DNA from: an uncultured Alphaproteobacteria bacterium
GTDB taxonomy: Bacteria; Pseudomonadota; Alphaproteobacteria; CADEGL01
Length of the DNA: 64,000 nucleotides
NCBI GenBank assembly: GCA_902826885.1
Contig: CADEGL010000005.1
Coordinates: forward strand, 42,643-106,642
Reading direction: 5' to 3'
Part shown: positions 1-8,896 of the stretch, piece after piece
Numbering within the stretch: the first letter of the stretch is position 1
Layout: every line of letters begins with the position of its first letter
The notes under the pieces: generated by a model
What the model saw: the letters and a program-made list of their open reading frames with translations, nothing else
What the model was told of the DNA's origin: nothing
Databases searched by the model: none
Made by a program: the position numbers and the translations under genes

Positions 1-799
1 TCCACCAGTTGCATTGAACGCCCTGGCTGGCGCCGCGGAAATCGAAGGATACGGGCGCATCGCTGGCTTTCTGATAACCGTAGGTGCTCGTGTAGTTGCC
101 GTTAAGGACATAGCCGTAGTCTTCCATGTCGAAATCGTTGGAAAGCGCGGGGTGCACTTTGTAGCAGTGGTAGCATTCCAGATAATTCTCAACGACCACC
201 TTCCAGTTCGCGGCCAAATCGAAGGTGCAGCGGTATGCGTGGGTCAATCGGTCCAAATTTGGCGTATAGCGACGGACCTCGTCCTCCAAGCCGGGATAGG
301 TTTCGGCCACGCTCCGCGCGTTCGGATCGAGGTTGACGAATACGAAGCGGCAAAATTCCTCGACGCGGACTGGCGTGAGGCAAATCGCGGATTTGTCGAA
401 GTAGGCAGCCGCGTCCGCGTAGGGCGCGCCTTGCAGCCTGCCGTCAAGCCGATACGTCCACGCGTGGTAAGGACATACGATTCGGGCAACGTTACCGGAG
501 CCTCGGAGCAAATCGTGCCCGCGGTGCTGGCAGACGTTGTAAAATGCCCGTAAGCGGGCGTCCTTTCCGCGGACGACCAAAATATCCTGGCCTCCGATAT
601 CGACCGTCAGATAGTCGCCGGTATTCGCCAGTTCTTCGGCATGGGCAACTTGAATCCAATTTCGCTGAAAGATCGCTCTTCGCTCTGCCTCGAAGATTTC
701 CGGCCGGTGATAAAGATGTCCTGGAAGCGTCCATGACGTTTCCGGATCGTCATGGAATCGATCGAGTGCGGAGCGCAGTTCCTGTCCCATCGCATCCAT
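1..799 (-). CDS. Rieske non-heme iron oxygenase, alpha subunit (C-terminus cut by window edge)
   Basis: This is the N-terminal part (about 266 residues) of a ring-hydroxylating or N-demethylating oxygenase. It carries a Rieske [2Fe-2S] motif, CQH followed about 17 residues later by CPYH, and downstream the mononuclear iron motif NYLECYHCYKVH. The residue three before the first iron histidine is Glu, where naphthalene dioxygenase has Asp; to my knowledge this Glu is typical of the carnitine, choline and betaine oxygenase group. The start at 799 has AGGAGG six bases upstream; an in-frame ATG at 790 is possible. A terminator at 891-921 separates it from the catabolic operon upstream. No ferredoxin or reductase gene is adjacent. 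Substrate unknown. Confidence 0.9.
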   Translation of the reverse strand, partial: MDAMGQELRSALDRFHDDPETSWTLPGHLYHRPEIFEAERRAIFQRNWIQVAHAEELANTGDYLTVDIGGQDILVVRGKDARLRAFYNVCQHRGHDLLRGSGNVARIVCPYHAWTYRLDGRLQGAPYADAAAYFDKSAICLTPVRVEEFCRFVFVNLDPNARSVAETYPGLEDEVRRYTPNLDRLTHAYRCTFDLAANWKVVVENYLECYHCYKVHPALSNDFDMEDYGYVLNGNYTSTYGYQKASDAPVSFDFRGASQGVQCNWW

Positions 800-890
800 C
801 ACCGTCCTCCTGGGCTCTCCCCTTGGATAGGTTTGGGTTCAATAGTCGAGGATTACACCGTCGCGCGCCACGCCTCGGTGGAGTTAAAAA

Positions 891-921
891 AAACACCCTC
901 GCGCGAGGCGCGAGGGTGTTT
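891..921 (-). terminator. Rho-independent terminator of the BKACE operon
   Basis: A 13-bp perfect stem (AAACACCCTCGCG and its complement) with a 5-base loop is followed on the minus strand by eight U residues. It lies 28 bp after the BKACE stop codon and isolates that operon from the Rieske gene. Confidence 0.9.
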
Positions 922-948
922 CGATAAACTACGGATATAGCGCTATTT

Positions 949-1848
949 TTACGACTTGGGCGCTGACTGGCCGCGTGGCGGCAATTCGAGGATTTCAGCC
1001 GCCCGCTTGGGTTCGACCGGTTCGCCGCCCAACTCGCGGATGATGCGCACGGCCTTCTCGACCAGCTGTGCGTTGGAGCCGAAGACGCCCTTTTCCAGGT
1101 ACAGGTTGTCTTCGAGGCCGACGCGCACATGGCCGCCCAGGTTGACCGCGGCGGCCACCATGTTGAATTCCGAGCGCGAGATGCCGAACGCGGCCCAGTT
1201 GGCGTTGGCCGGCAGCTGATTGCGCATGGTCTGCATGACCTCGGGCGTCGCCGGCGCGCTCCACTGGATGCCGAGGCACAGCTGGAACAGCGGCGGGTCT
1301 TCGATAAAGCCCTTCGCGATCAGTTCCTTGGCCAGAAGGATGTGGCCGAGTTCGAAGCACTCGATCTCCGGCTTCACGCCCAATTCCTTGATGCGCTTGG
1401 CCATGATGCGCAGATGCTCGGGCGTGTTCATGAACACGCTCTCGCCGAAGTTCATCGTGGCGACGTCGAGGGTGGCGATGTCGGGACGCAGCTCTTCGAT
1501 GTGCTGGAGACGGTCCAAGGGCTTCATGATCGTGGTGCCGGGGCCGCCGACCTTCGGGTTCTCCTCGCTGGGCACATAGCGGCCGCCCTCGCCCGTCGTC
1601 AGGTTGATGATGACGTCGGAGCCCGAATCACGGATGCGGCTGACGACCTCGCGGAACAGCGCGGGATCGTAAATACGCATGCCCGTCTTGGGATCGCGCA
1701 CGTGGATATGCGTCACCGCCGCACCCGCCTTGCGCGCCTCGATGCACGCGTCGGCGATCTGCTTCGGCGTGATCGGAAAGTTCGGGTGCTTACCAAAGTT
1801 ACTGTGCGCGCCGGTGACGGCGCAGGTGACGACGACTTCTTGAGCCAT
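949..1848 (-). CDS. BKACE-family beta-keto acid cleavage enzyme (DUF849)
   Basis: The 299-residue protein has the length and motifs of the 3-keto-5-aminohexanoate cleavage (Kce) superfamily, which uses zinc to condense a beta-keto acid with acetyl-CoA, giving acetoacetate and a new acyl-CoA. The zinc site is visible as HIHVRD (H47, H49) and GLED (E246). The N-terminal TCAVTGA strand and the NLTTGEGG segment also fit. GGGAGGGAA precedes the ATG by eight bases. It is the last gene of the xdh-hyuA-hyuB operon, 30 bp after hyuB. Specificity across the family is broad, so only the chemistry, not the substrate, is assigned. Confidence 0.92.
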   Translation of the reverse strand: MAQEVVVTCAVTGAHSNFGKHPNFPITPKQIADACIEARKAGAAVTHIHVRDPKTGMRIYDPALFREVVSRIRDSGSDVIINLTTGEGGRYVPSEENPKVGGPGTTIMKPLDRLQHIEELRPDIATLDVATMNFGESVFMNTPEHLRIMAKRIKELGVKPEIECFELGHILLAKELIAKGFIEDPPLFQLCLGIQWSAPATPEVMQTMRNQLPANANWAAFGISRSEFNMVAAAVNLGGHVRVGLEDNLYLEKGVFGSNAQLVEKAVRIIRELGGEPVEPKRAAEILELPPRGQSAPKS

Positions 1849-1878
1849 TGAAAATTCCCTCCCTTGGGTTCGCGTAGT

Positions 1879-3618
1879 CTACGCCGTGCGACGGCGCAAT
1901 TCCTGTGTCGCCTTCGCGTCGACCGCGAAGCTCTTGGGATCGACGGCCACGCCGAAACGCTTGGCCGCCTCCTCCGCCGTATAGTAACCGAACGATACGT
2001 CCCGTCCGACAGCGGCCGGGTCGCGCTCGAACGGCTTACCATAGCCGCCGCCACCCGGCGTAGAGACATGCACCGTGTCGTTCTCGGCCACGTGCAGGCC
2101 CTGGTCCTTGGAGAAGTGCGGCAGGACATAATCAGGCTCGCCCTTGCGGCGCACCATGATGTGGTTCGCGCCGCCGTCCGCACCGCCTTGCACGCCCGCG
2201 GGTCCGGTACGGCCGTGATCCATGACGAAGGACGCCAGCGCGCGGCCGCGCCGGATCTTGACGCGATAGTTCACGCCGAAGCCGCCGCGATGCTTGCCCT
2301 CGCCGCCCGAACCTTCGCGCAGCGAATACTCCTCGAACAGCACCGGATAGAACTGCTCCATCACCTCGAGCGGCTGGGTCTTGGAAATGCCGATCGTCGA
2401 GCAGCCGTTGGAGATGCCGTCGCCGTCATGCCAGCCGCCGTATCCGCCGCCGGAAAAGATGTACATGACGTAGTTGCGGTTGCGCACGGGATCGAAACCA
2501 CCGAGCGCGAAGTTGCCGCTGGTGCCCGCGGGTGCGGCGAACAGCTTGTCCGGGATCACTTTCGCCAGCGTCACGAACACGGATTCGCAGATACGCTGGC
2601 TGACCTCGGCGGCGCAGCCCGACACGGGACGCGGATACTTGGCGTAGAGGAACGTGCCTTCCGGGTCCGTGATGTGGATGGGCTCGAAGGTGCCGGCGTT
2701 CAACGGCACATCGGGGAAGATGTGCTTCATGGCGATGAAGACGGCCGAGCGCGTGGTCGCGATCACGCTGTTCAGCGGGCCCATGCAGGGCGGGCTCGAT
2801 TCCGACATGTCGACATACATCTCGGAGCCTTCGACCCTGATCTTCATCTTGATCCGCAAGGGCTCGTTGACGATGCCGTCCGAATCGAGCGCGGCCTCGC
2901 CCTCGTAGCTGCCGTCCGGGATCTGCTTGATCTTGGCCCGCATCTGCTGGGCCGCGCGGCGCTTCAGCTCGTTGATCGAATCCTCGACCGTGTCGCGGCC
3001 GTAGCGGTCCATGAGCGAGGTCAGGCGCTTCTCGCCGATGCTGAGGGCTGCGGCCTGGGCGCGAACGTCGCCTAGCGTCTGATCGGCAGTGCGGATGTTG
3101 GACATCACGATCGCGAGGATTTCCTCGTCGACCTTGCCCTCCTTGATCAGCTTCACAGGCGGAAGGCGCAATCCTTCCATCTCCACGTCGGTCGCATGGG
3201 CCGAGAAGCCGCCAGGCACCGCACCACCCGTGTCGCGCCAGTGGCCGGTGTTGGCCAGCCAGCAGAACAGCTCACCCTTATAGAAGAATGGCCGGTAGAA
3301 GCGGACGTCCATCAAGTGCGTGCCGCCCAGATACGGGTCGTTGGCGATGAAGACGTCGCCGGGCTTCACGTCCTTGGCGCGCTTGATCACCTCGGCGGTG
3401 CCGTACTGCATCGTGCCCATGAAGATGGGCAGGCCCAGATCGCCCTGGGCGATCAGCTCGCCGTTGTCGCGGTGATAGATGCCGTCGGAACGGTCATAGG
3501 CTTCCGAAATCACCGGGCTGAACGCCGAGCGTTCGAACGCCATGTCCATCTCGTTACAGACCTGGACCAGACCGTTTTGAATGACGGCCAAGGTGACGGG
3601 ATCGATGTTCTTGCTCAT
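1879..3618 (-). CDS. hyuB: Hydantoinase B / oxoprolinase-family subunit (HyuB)
   Basis: This 579-residue protein matches the HyuB half of ATP-dependent N-methylhydantoinases, 5-oxoprolinases and acetone/acetophenone carboxylases. Recognisable segments are the N-terminal DPVTLAVIQNGL, the acidic IANDPYLGGTH metal-site region around residue 90, and the C-terminal GGGGYGKPFERDP. It begins 5 bp after the hyuA stop, so the two are co-translated and probably form one complex. Together they would open a cyclic amide or carboxylate a ketone at the cost of ATP. The neighbouring molybdenum hydroxylase favours lactam opening, but that is inference. A second, separate HyuB lies at 34016-35755. Confidence 0.9.
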   Translation of the reverse strand: MSKNIDPVTLAVIQNGLVQVCNEMDMAFERSAFSPVISEAYDRSDGIYHRDNGELIAQGDLGLPIFMGTMQYGTAEVIKRAKDVKPGDVFIANDPYLGGTHLMDVRFYRPFFYKGELFCWLANTGHWRDTGGAVPGGFSAHATDVEMEGLRLPPVKLIKEGKVDEEILAIVMSNIRTADQTLGDVRAQAAALSIGEKRLTSLMDRYGRDTVEDSINELKRRAAQQMRAKIKQIPDGSYEGEAALDSDGIVNEPLRIKMKIRVEGSEMYVDMSESSPPCMGPLNSVIATTRSAVFIAMKHIFPDVPLNAGTFEPIHITDPEGTFLYAKYPRPVSGCAAEVSQRICESVFVTLAKVIPDKLFAAPAGTSGNFALGGFDPVRNRNYVMYIFSGGGYGGWHDGDGISNGCSTIGISKTQPLEVMEQFYPVLFEEYSLREGSGGEGKHRGGFGVNYRVKIRRGRALASFVMDHGRTGPAGVQGGADGGANHIMVRRKGEPDYVLPHFSKDQGLHVAENDTVHVSTPGGGGYGKPFERDPAAVGRDVSFGYYTAEEAAKRFGVAVDPKSFAVDAKATQELRRRTA

Positions 3619-3623
3619 GGCGA

Positions 3624-5672
3624 TCAGGCTCCTCGGTGCGGAACGGTGACGATCAAGTTACCGTACGCATCCATTTCAACGGTGTTATCGGGCTCGACGA
3701 TGGTCGTGGTGTCGAGCTGCTCGATGATGGCTGGGCCGGAGAACTTCGCACCGGACGGCAGCTTATCGCGGAAATAGACCGGCGTGTCGTGCCAGCCGCC
3801 GTCAAACCAGACCTTGCGCGTTTCCGTCTGGGCGTCCTTCAGCGCCTTGCCGTGGGCGGCGGTGTCGACCAGCGCCTTGAGCGAGACCACCTTGCGCTTG
3901 CCGATGGCGGCGGTGCGCAGGTTGACCAGCATGGCGCGGATTTCCGGCAGACGAACCTCGAAACGGCTGAAATAGACCTTCTCGAATGCCTCCTGCAGCC
4001 CTTCGCGCGTCACCTCGATGCTGTCCAGCGGCACGGTGAGCACGTGGCTCTGCCCCTGGAACTGCATGTCGGCCTCGTGGATGTAGACGATCTTCTCGAT
4101 GGGGATCTGCTCGCCCTCGATCGTCTTCTTACCCTCTTCCCGCTGGGCTTTGAGAATTTCCGCGGCTTGCTTCATGTCGGCCACGGCCAGCGGCTTGTTG
4201 ACCGTGCGCACATAGTCGTGGCGTACGTCGGCCACGATGCAGCCGAGCGCGCTCGTGATACCCGGACGCACCGGCACCAGCACCTTGGGAATCGCCAACT
4301 CGCGCGCGAGCGCGATGGCGTGCAAGGGACCAGCTCCACCAAAGGCGAACAGCGCGAAGTCGCGCGGGTCTTGCCCGCGCGACAGCGAGACCATGCGTAG
4401 CGCGCCGGCCATCTTGTCGTTGGCGATGCGCACGATGGCGGAGGCCGCTTCGACCGCGCTCATGCCCAGCTTGGAGCCGATCTGCTCCTCGATGGCGCGC
4501 GAGACGTCGGCGACGGAGACTGGCGAATCCACCGCCAAGAGCTTCTTGGCGTTCAGACGGCCCAGAACCAAGTTGGCGTCGGTGATGGTCGGGCGCGTGC
4601 CGCCGCGGCCATAGCAGATGGGGCCCGGTGTGGCGCCCGCGCTCTGCGGGCCGACCTGCAGGATGCCGGCGTCGTCGATATAGGCCAGGCTGCCGCCGCC
4701 CGAGCCGATCGTGTGGATATCCACCATCGGCACGTGGACCGGCATGGCGTATTCCAGCTCGAACTCGGTCGTGACCTGCGGGATGCCGTCGCGGATCAAT
4801 GCGACGTCGGTCGATGTGCCGCCCATGTCGTAGGTCACGACGTTGGGAAAGCCCGCGGTCGCGGCGGTGAAGGCCGCGGCCTTCGCGCCGGAGGCCGGCC
4901 CCGAAAGCACCGTATGCGCCGCCGCTTCGGCCACGATGGAAGACGAGACCGTGCCGCCGTTGCCCTGCATGACCAACAGGTCATGGCCGTAGCCGCGGGA
5001 AGCCAGCTCTTCGCGCAGACGCTTGATGTAGCGGTCCAGCACTGGGCGGATGGAGGCGTTCACCGCCGCCGTCACGCCGCGCTCGTATTCGCGGAACTGC
5101 GGCAGGATCGAGGTGCCCGAAGTGATATAGGGATTCGGCCACACCTTGGCGGCGACCGCGACCGCGCGCTCCTCGTGGGCCGCGTTGATGTAGGAATTGA
5201 AGAAGTGGATGACCAAGGCCTCGCAGCCCTTGGCCAAGAGCGCCTTGGCGGCTTCGGTCACGGCCTTCTCGTCGAGCGGCGTCACCACTTCGCCGTCGGC
5301 GTCCATACGCTCGTCCACCTCCAGGCGCAGGTCGCGCGGGATCAGCGGGCGGAAGGTGCCGGTCAAGCCATAGGCATTGGGGCGCGTGCGGCGGCCCAGC
5401 TCCAGCACGTCGCGGAAACCCTTGGTCGTGATCAGGCCGACCTTGGAAATCTTGCGCTCCAGCAACGCGTTGGTGGTGGCCGTGGTGCCATGAACGATGG
5501 AGGCCAGTTCCGACAGCGGCACCTTGGTGGCTTCCAGCGCATTGATGACGCCAAACGCCTGGTTCTCGACCGTGGTGGGCACCTTGGTCACCTGGACCTT
5601 GCCGCTCGCCTCGTCGACGAGCATGAGATCGGTGAAGGTGCCGCCAACGTCGATGCCGACGACTTTGCTCAT
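3624..5672 (-). CDS. hyuA: Hydantoinase A / oxoprolinase-family ATPase subunit (HyuA)
   Basis: This 682-residue protein is the ATP-binding partner of HyuB, with an actin/hexokinase-like fold. Visible motifs are GIDVGGTFTD at residues 6-15, HGTTATTNALLER near 60-75, and DMGGTSTDVALI near 280. The start at 5672 forms an ATGA overlap with the stop of the molybdenum hydroxylase gene, so translation is coupled. An upstream in-frame extension to 5846 exists but lies inside the preceding gene and lacks homologous sequence. The reaction (hydantoin, oxoproline or ketone) cannot be decided from the motifs alone. Confidence 0.92.
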   Translation of the reverse strand: MSKVVGIDVGGTFTDLMLVDEASGKVQVTKVPTTVENQAFGVINALEATKVPLSELASIVHGTTATTNALLERKISKVGLITTKGFRDVLELGRRTRPNAYGLTGTFRPLIPRDLRLEVDERMDADGEVVTPLDEKAVTEAAKALLAKGCEALVIHFFNSYINAAHEERAVAVAAKVWPNPYITSGTSILPQFREYERGVTAAVNASIRPVLDRYIKRLREELASRGYGHDLLVMQGNGGTVSSSIVAEAAAHTVLSGPASGAKAAAFTAATAGFPNVVTYDMGGTSTDVALIRDGIPQVTTEFELEYAMPVHVPMVDIHTIGSGGGSLAYIDDAGILQVGPQSAGATPGPICYGRGGTRPTITDANLVLGRLNAKKLLAVDSPVSVADVSRAIEEQIGSKLGMSAVEAASAIVRIANDKMAGALRMVSLSRGQDPRDFALFAFGGAGPLHAIALARELAIPKVLVPVRPGITSALGCIVADVRHDYVRTVNKPLAVADMKQAAEILKAQREEGKKTIEGEQIPIEKIVYIHEADMQFQGQSHVLTVPLDSIEVTREGLQEAFEKVYFSRFEVRLPEIRAMLVNLRTAAIGKRKVVSLKALVDTAAHGKALKDAQTETRKVWFDGGWHDTPVYFRDKLPSGAKFSGPAIIEQLDTTTIVEPDNTVEMDAYGNLIVTVPHRGA

Positions 5673-8026
5673 GCGGATGTTCCGTTCTTCTTGGAGGTGG
5701 AATTCGATTTTGCGCTCTGGATGGCCCGCCACACGCGTTCGGGCGTGGTGGGCATGTCGACATGGCGGACGCCCAACGGCGCCAGCGCGTCGACGATGGC
5801 ATTGACGACGACCGAAGGCGCCACGATGGCGCCGGCCTCGCCGCACCCCTTCACGCCGAGCGGATTCGTCGTGCAGGGCTCGTTGTTGTAGCTCACGTCG
5901 AAATACGGCAGGTCGTCGGCCCTCGGCATGCAGTAGTCCATGAACGAGCCGGTCAGTACTTGGCCGTCGGAATCATAGACCGCGCCTTCCAGCAAAGCCT
6001 GACCGATACCCTGGGCCACGCCGCCATGGATCTGGCCTTCGACCAGCATGGGATTCAGCAGCACGCCGAAATCGTCGACGATGCTGTAGCGCTCCAAGGT
6101 CACGATGCCGGTTTCCGGATCGACCTCGGTCTCGCAGACATGCACGCCGTTGGGGAATGTATGGGCCGCCGGCTGATAGACCGCCGTCTCGTCGAAGCCG
6201 GTCTCCATGCCCTTGGGCAGCTTGGCCGGATTGAACGCCGCCGCCGCCACGTCTTTGAACGAAACCGAGCGATCGGTGCCGACGATGGTGAAGCTGCCAT
6301 CGGTGAATCCGATATCGGCTTCGGCGGCTTCCAGCAGATGGGCCGCGATGCGCTTGCCCTTCTCCACGATTTTCTCGGATGCGAAATGGATCGCGCCGCC
6401 GCCGGCATGGAGCGAGCGCGAACCGCCCGTGCCGTTACCGGCCTTCACCATGTCCGTGTCACCTTGGACAAGCTTGATCTGGTCGATATCGAGGCCGAGA
6501 CGCTCGGCCACGATCTGGGCATAGGCCGTCTCGTGCCCTTGCCCGTTCGATTGGGTGCCGACCATGACGGTGACGGTGCCATCCGCGGCGACGCTCATCG
6601 TCGAGGTCTCGTCCGAGCGCTGGACCGTGTCTTCCATATAAGCCGCGACGCCCAGGCCGAGCAGCTTGCCCTTGCGCGCCGCCGCGGCGCGGCGCTCCTC
6701 GAAGCCTTTGCGGTCGGCCGCGCCCAACACCTGATCTAGGCTGCGTTCGAAAGCTCCGCTATCGATCCGATGCTTGGTCAACGTGGTGAAGGGCATTTCG
6801 CCCTGGGGAATAAAATTGCGGCGGCGCAACTCAGCGGGCTCGCGCTTTGTTTCACGCGCCGCCGTGTCGATCAGCCGCTCGACGATGAAGTTCGTCTCGG
6901 GCTTTCCCGCACCGCGATAGGCGTCGACCGGCACGGTATTGGTGAAGACGGCCTTCACCTCGGCATAGAGCGCGCCCCAACGATAGACCGACGGCAGGAT
7001 CAAATGTCCCGCCATCGTCGGGATATAGGCACCGTACATCGACATGTAGGCACCCAGGTTGGCCATCGTCCGGACGCGCAAGCCGAGGAAGCTCCCTTCC
7101 TTGTCCAGCGCCAGCTCGGCCACGGTTTTTTGATCGCGCGCTTGCGCATCGCCCAGGAACGCCTCGCCGCGATCACCGATCCAGCGCACGGGGCGCTTGA
7201 GCGTTTTGGTCGCCCACACGACCGCGACCTGTTCGGAATAAAGATAGATCTTCATGCCGAAGCCGCCGCCCACGTCGGGCGTGACAACGCGCAGCTTTTC
7301 TTCTGGAAAATCAAAGACGTCGTGGGACAGCTTGGCGCGCAGCTTGTGACCGCCTTGCGTGCCCGTATAGAGCGTCAGTTTGTCGGCGGCCGCGTCATAG
7401 GCCGCGATGGCGCCGCGCGTCTCGATGGCATTGGGCACGATGCGGTTGTTGAGCAACTCGACGCGCGTGATGTGCGCGGCTTTGGCAAAAGCGGCATCGG
7501 TTGCCGCCCTGTCGCCGATCTCCCAATCGAGCGAGACGTTGTTCGGAGCCTCCGGCCAGATCAGCGGCGCGCCCTTGGCGACCGCGTCATCCAGCGTGAT
7601 GACCGCGGGCAGCGCATCGTACTCGACCTCGACCAGCTCCGCCGCGTCGCGCGCCTTTGCGGCGGTTTCGGCGATCACCACCGCGACGGGCTCTCCCACG
7701 TAGCGCACCACGTCCACCGGCATGGCGGGATGCGGCGGCGTCACCTGCTTGCTGCCGCCCTTGCCCGCCATGGGCGCGATGTTGGGCATGCTGCCGAGCT
7801 TGTCGGCCGCGAAGTCGGCCCCTGTCGCAACGCGAACGACGCCCGGCGCCGCAGCGGCCGATGCCGTGTTGATCGAGACGATGCGCGCATGGGCATGGGG
7901 CGAGCGCACGAAATGCGCGTAAAGCTCGTCCGGCAACCGGACGTCCTCAAGATACTGACCACGGCCGGTGAGAAATCGTACGTCCTCGACCCGGCGAACC
8001 GACTGGCCTACTCCGAAGCGCCCCAC
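5669..8026 (-). CDS. Molybdenum hydroxylase large subunit (CoxL/xanthine dehydrogenase family)
   Basis: The 785-residue protein is a molybdopterin-cytosine-dinucleotide-binding large subunit. It shows the N-terminal [17 protein letters not shown] segment, the [11 protein letters not shown] loop around residue 250, AYRGAGK at 369-375, and the GVKGCGEAG loop with the catalytic Glu near residue 735. The active-site loop is not the AYxCSFR of true form I CO dehydrogenases, so CO oxidation is unlikely; hydroxylation of an N-heterocycle or aldehyde is more plausible. It starts at a GTG with GGAGG nine bases upstream. The medium (FAD) and small (2Fe-2S) subunits are absent from the window. A MarR-type operator lies 32 bp upstream of the start. 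Confidence 0.9.
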   Translation of the reverse strand: MGRFGVGQSVRRVEDVRFLTGRGQYLEDVRLPDELYAHFVRSPHAHARIVSINTASAAAAPGVVRVATGADFAADKLGSMPNIAPMAGKGGSKQVTPPHPAMPVDVVRYVGEPVAVVIAETAAKARDAAELVEVEYDALPAVITLDDAVAKGAPLIWPEAPNNVSLDWEIGDRAATDAAFAKAAHITRVELLNNRIVPNAIETRGAIAAYDAAADKLTLYTGTQGGHKLRAKLSHDVFDFPEEKLRVVTPDVGGGFGMKIYLYSEQVAVVWATKTLKRPVRWIGDRGEAFLGDAQARDQKTVAELALDKEGSFLGLRVRTMANLGAYMSMYGAYIPTMAGHLILPSVYRWGALYAEVKAVFTNTVPVDAYRGAGKPETNFIVERLIDTAARETKREPAELRRRNFIPQGEMPFTTLTKHRIDSGAFERSLDQVLGAADRKGFEERRAAAARKGKLLGLGVAAYMEDTVQRSDETSTMSVAADGTVTVMVGTQSNGQGHETAYAQIVAERLGLDIDQIKLVQGDTDMVKAGNGTGGSRSLHAGGGAIHFASEKIVEKGKRIAAHLLEAAEADIGFTDGSFTIVGTDRSVSFKDVAAAAFNPAKLPKGMETGFDETAVYQPAAHTFPNGVHVCETEVDPETGIVTLERYSIVDDFGVLLNPMLVEGQIHGGVAQGIGQALLEGAVYDSDGQVLTGSFMDYCMPRADDLPYFDVSYNNEPCTTNPLGVKGCGEAGAIVAPSVVVNAIVDALAPLGVRHVDMPTTPERVWRAIQSAKSNSTSKKNGTSA

Positions 8027-8057
8027 CCTCGTAATCCTCCGGCCAGCCGTTCCAAAT

Positions 8058-8075
8058 TAGTTCAATACGGAACTA
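8058..8075. promoter_or_regulatory. Putative MarR operator O1 (before the xdh-hyu-BKACE operon)
   Basis: The 18-bp palindrome TAGTTCAATACGGAACTA has outer 6-bp arms that are perfect complements (TAGTTC/GAACTA). It lies between the marR stop (8132) and the start of the molybdenum hydroxylase gene (8026), where it could block a promoter. A near copy lies at 8647-8664. The operator role is inferred from position, symmetry and duplication. Confidence 0.75.
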
Positions 8076-8131
8076 TATTCCAAAGACTATACGGGCGCGC
8101 TCAAGGCCGCGCAACGGGATTCCCTGTCCTA

Positions 8132-8611
8132 TCACTGCGCCGCCTCCCGGGAATCCAAACCGGCCACCAGCTTGTCCAAAAGCCGGTCGAAAGACTGCCG
8201 TTCCCGCGCGGTCAGGGCGGACAGCATGGCGTCCTGACGCGCCTGAAAAACCGGCACGATCTTGCGGAACATCGTCAGGCCGGCTTGGGTGAGCGTGAGC
8301 GTCTTTTCCCGCCTATCGGCCCGGTCCGCGCTCTGTTCAACCAGCCTCTTTCGCAGCAGCATATGGACACCGCGGCTGATGCTGTTCTTGGGCCGCGCGC
8401 TGATCACGCTGACGTCCTTGGCACGCAGCGCCGGGATGTGGCCCAGACAGAAGAGGATGGTGACCTCGGATTCCGTCAGGCTCAGCTCGCGCTCGATGCG
8501 GGCGAAGGCCGGCACAGCGTACCAGTTGCGCACCGTCGTAATGCGGAAGCCGTATTTGACCGGGCTATCCGCGATCAGCTCCAAGGTGGTCGGTATTTTC
8601 GGCGCGGCCAT
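8132..8611 (-). CDS. MarR-family transcriptional regulator
   Basis: This 159-residue winged-helix protein has a recognition-helix region SVISARPKNSISRGVHMLLRKRLV followed by the wing DRADRREKTLTLTQAG, as in MarR regulators. The start at 8611 follows GGGGAG by six bases; an open extension to 8734 would run through the operator and tRNA-proximal spacer and is unlikely. Palindromes 36 bp before its own start and just after its stop suggest that it represses itself and the downstream xdh-hyuA-hyuB-BKACE operon, with a pathway metabolite as the likely inducer. The ligand is unknown. Confidence 0.9.
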   Translation of the reverse strand: MAAPKIPTTLELIADSPVKYGFRITTVRNWYAVPAFARIERELSLTESEVTILFCLGHIPALRAKDVSVISARPKNSISRGVHMLLRKRLVEQSADRADRREKTLTLTQAGLTMFRKIVPVFQARQDAMLSALTARERQSFDRLLDKLVAGLDSREAAQ

Positions 8612-8646
8612 GGCGCTCTCCCCGCCGCGTGGGCGCGGCTGCCAGA

Positions 8647-8664
8647 TAGTTCCATACTGTACTA
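8647..8664. promoter_or_regulatory. Putative MarR operator O2 (before marR)
   Basis: The 18-bp sequence TAGTTCCATACTGTACTA matches O1 at 14 of 18 positions and keeps the TAGT...ACTA arms. It lies 36 bp upstream of the marR start, as expected for autorepression. Confidence 0.72.
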
Positions 8665-8778
8665 TTGAGGAAATGGGGCCGCTAGGCCGTGGACATGGGA
8701 CACGCCGCGCTTGACCGCCCTTCCCGGCTTCCATAAGTTTCGCGCCAACGCGCGGCCGGGGAGACCGGCGCGCCGTGA

Positions 8779-8854
8779 TCCCCGGTAGCTCAGTTGGTAG
8801 AGCAAGCGGCTGTTAACCGCTGGGTCGCTGGTTCGAGTCCGGCCCGGGGAGCCA
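8779..8854 (+). tRNA. tRNA-Asn (anticodon GUU)
   Basis: A complete 76-base cloverleaf. The acceptor stem TCCCCGG pairs with CCGGGGA, the D arm contains AGTTGGTAGA, the anticodon stem GCGG/CCGC closes the loop CTGTTAA, and the T arm contains GGTTCGAGTCC. The discriminator is G at 8851 and the CCA tail is encoded at 8852-8854. Confidence 0.97.
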
Positions 8855-8896
8855 CCTTTCCACCGCCGCCAAACCGCGCGGCAGGGTTTTACCTCC

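Noticed and set aside
1864..3075. 403-residue plus-strand open frame
   Set aside because: Lies opposite hyuB1 and has only low-complexity Arg/His-rich sequence.
5673..5846. N-terminal extension of HyuA1
   Set aside because: It lies inside the molybdenum hydroxylase gene in another frame; the ATGA overlap at 5669-5672 marks the true start.
5669..8026. Carbon monoxide dehydrogenase (CoxL) as a specific call
   Set aside because: The active-site loop is AYRGAGK, not AYxCSFR, and CoxM/CoxS are missing.
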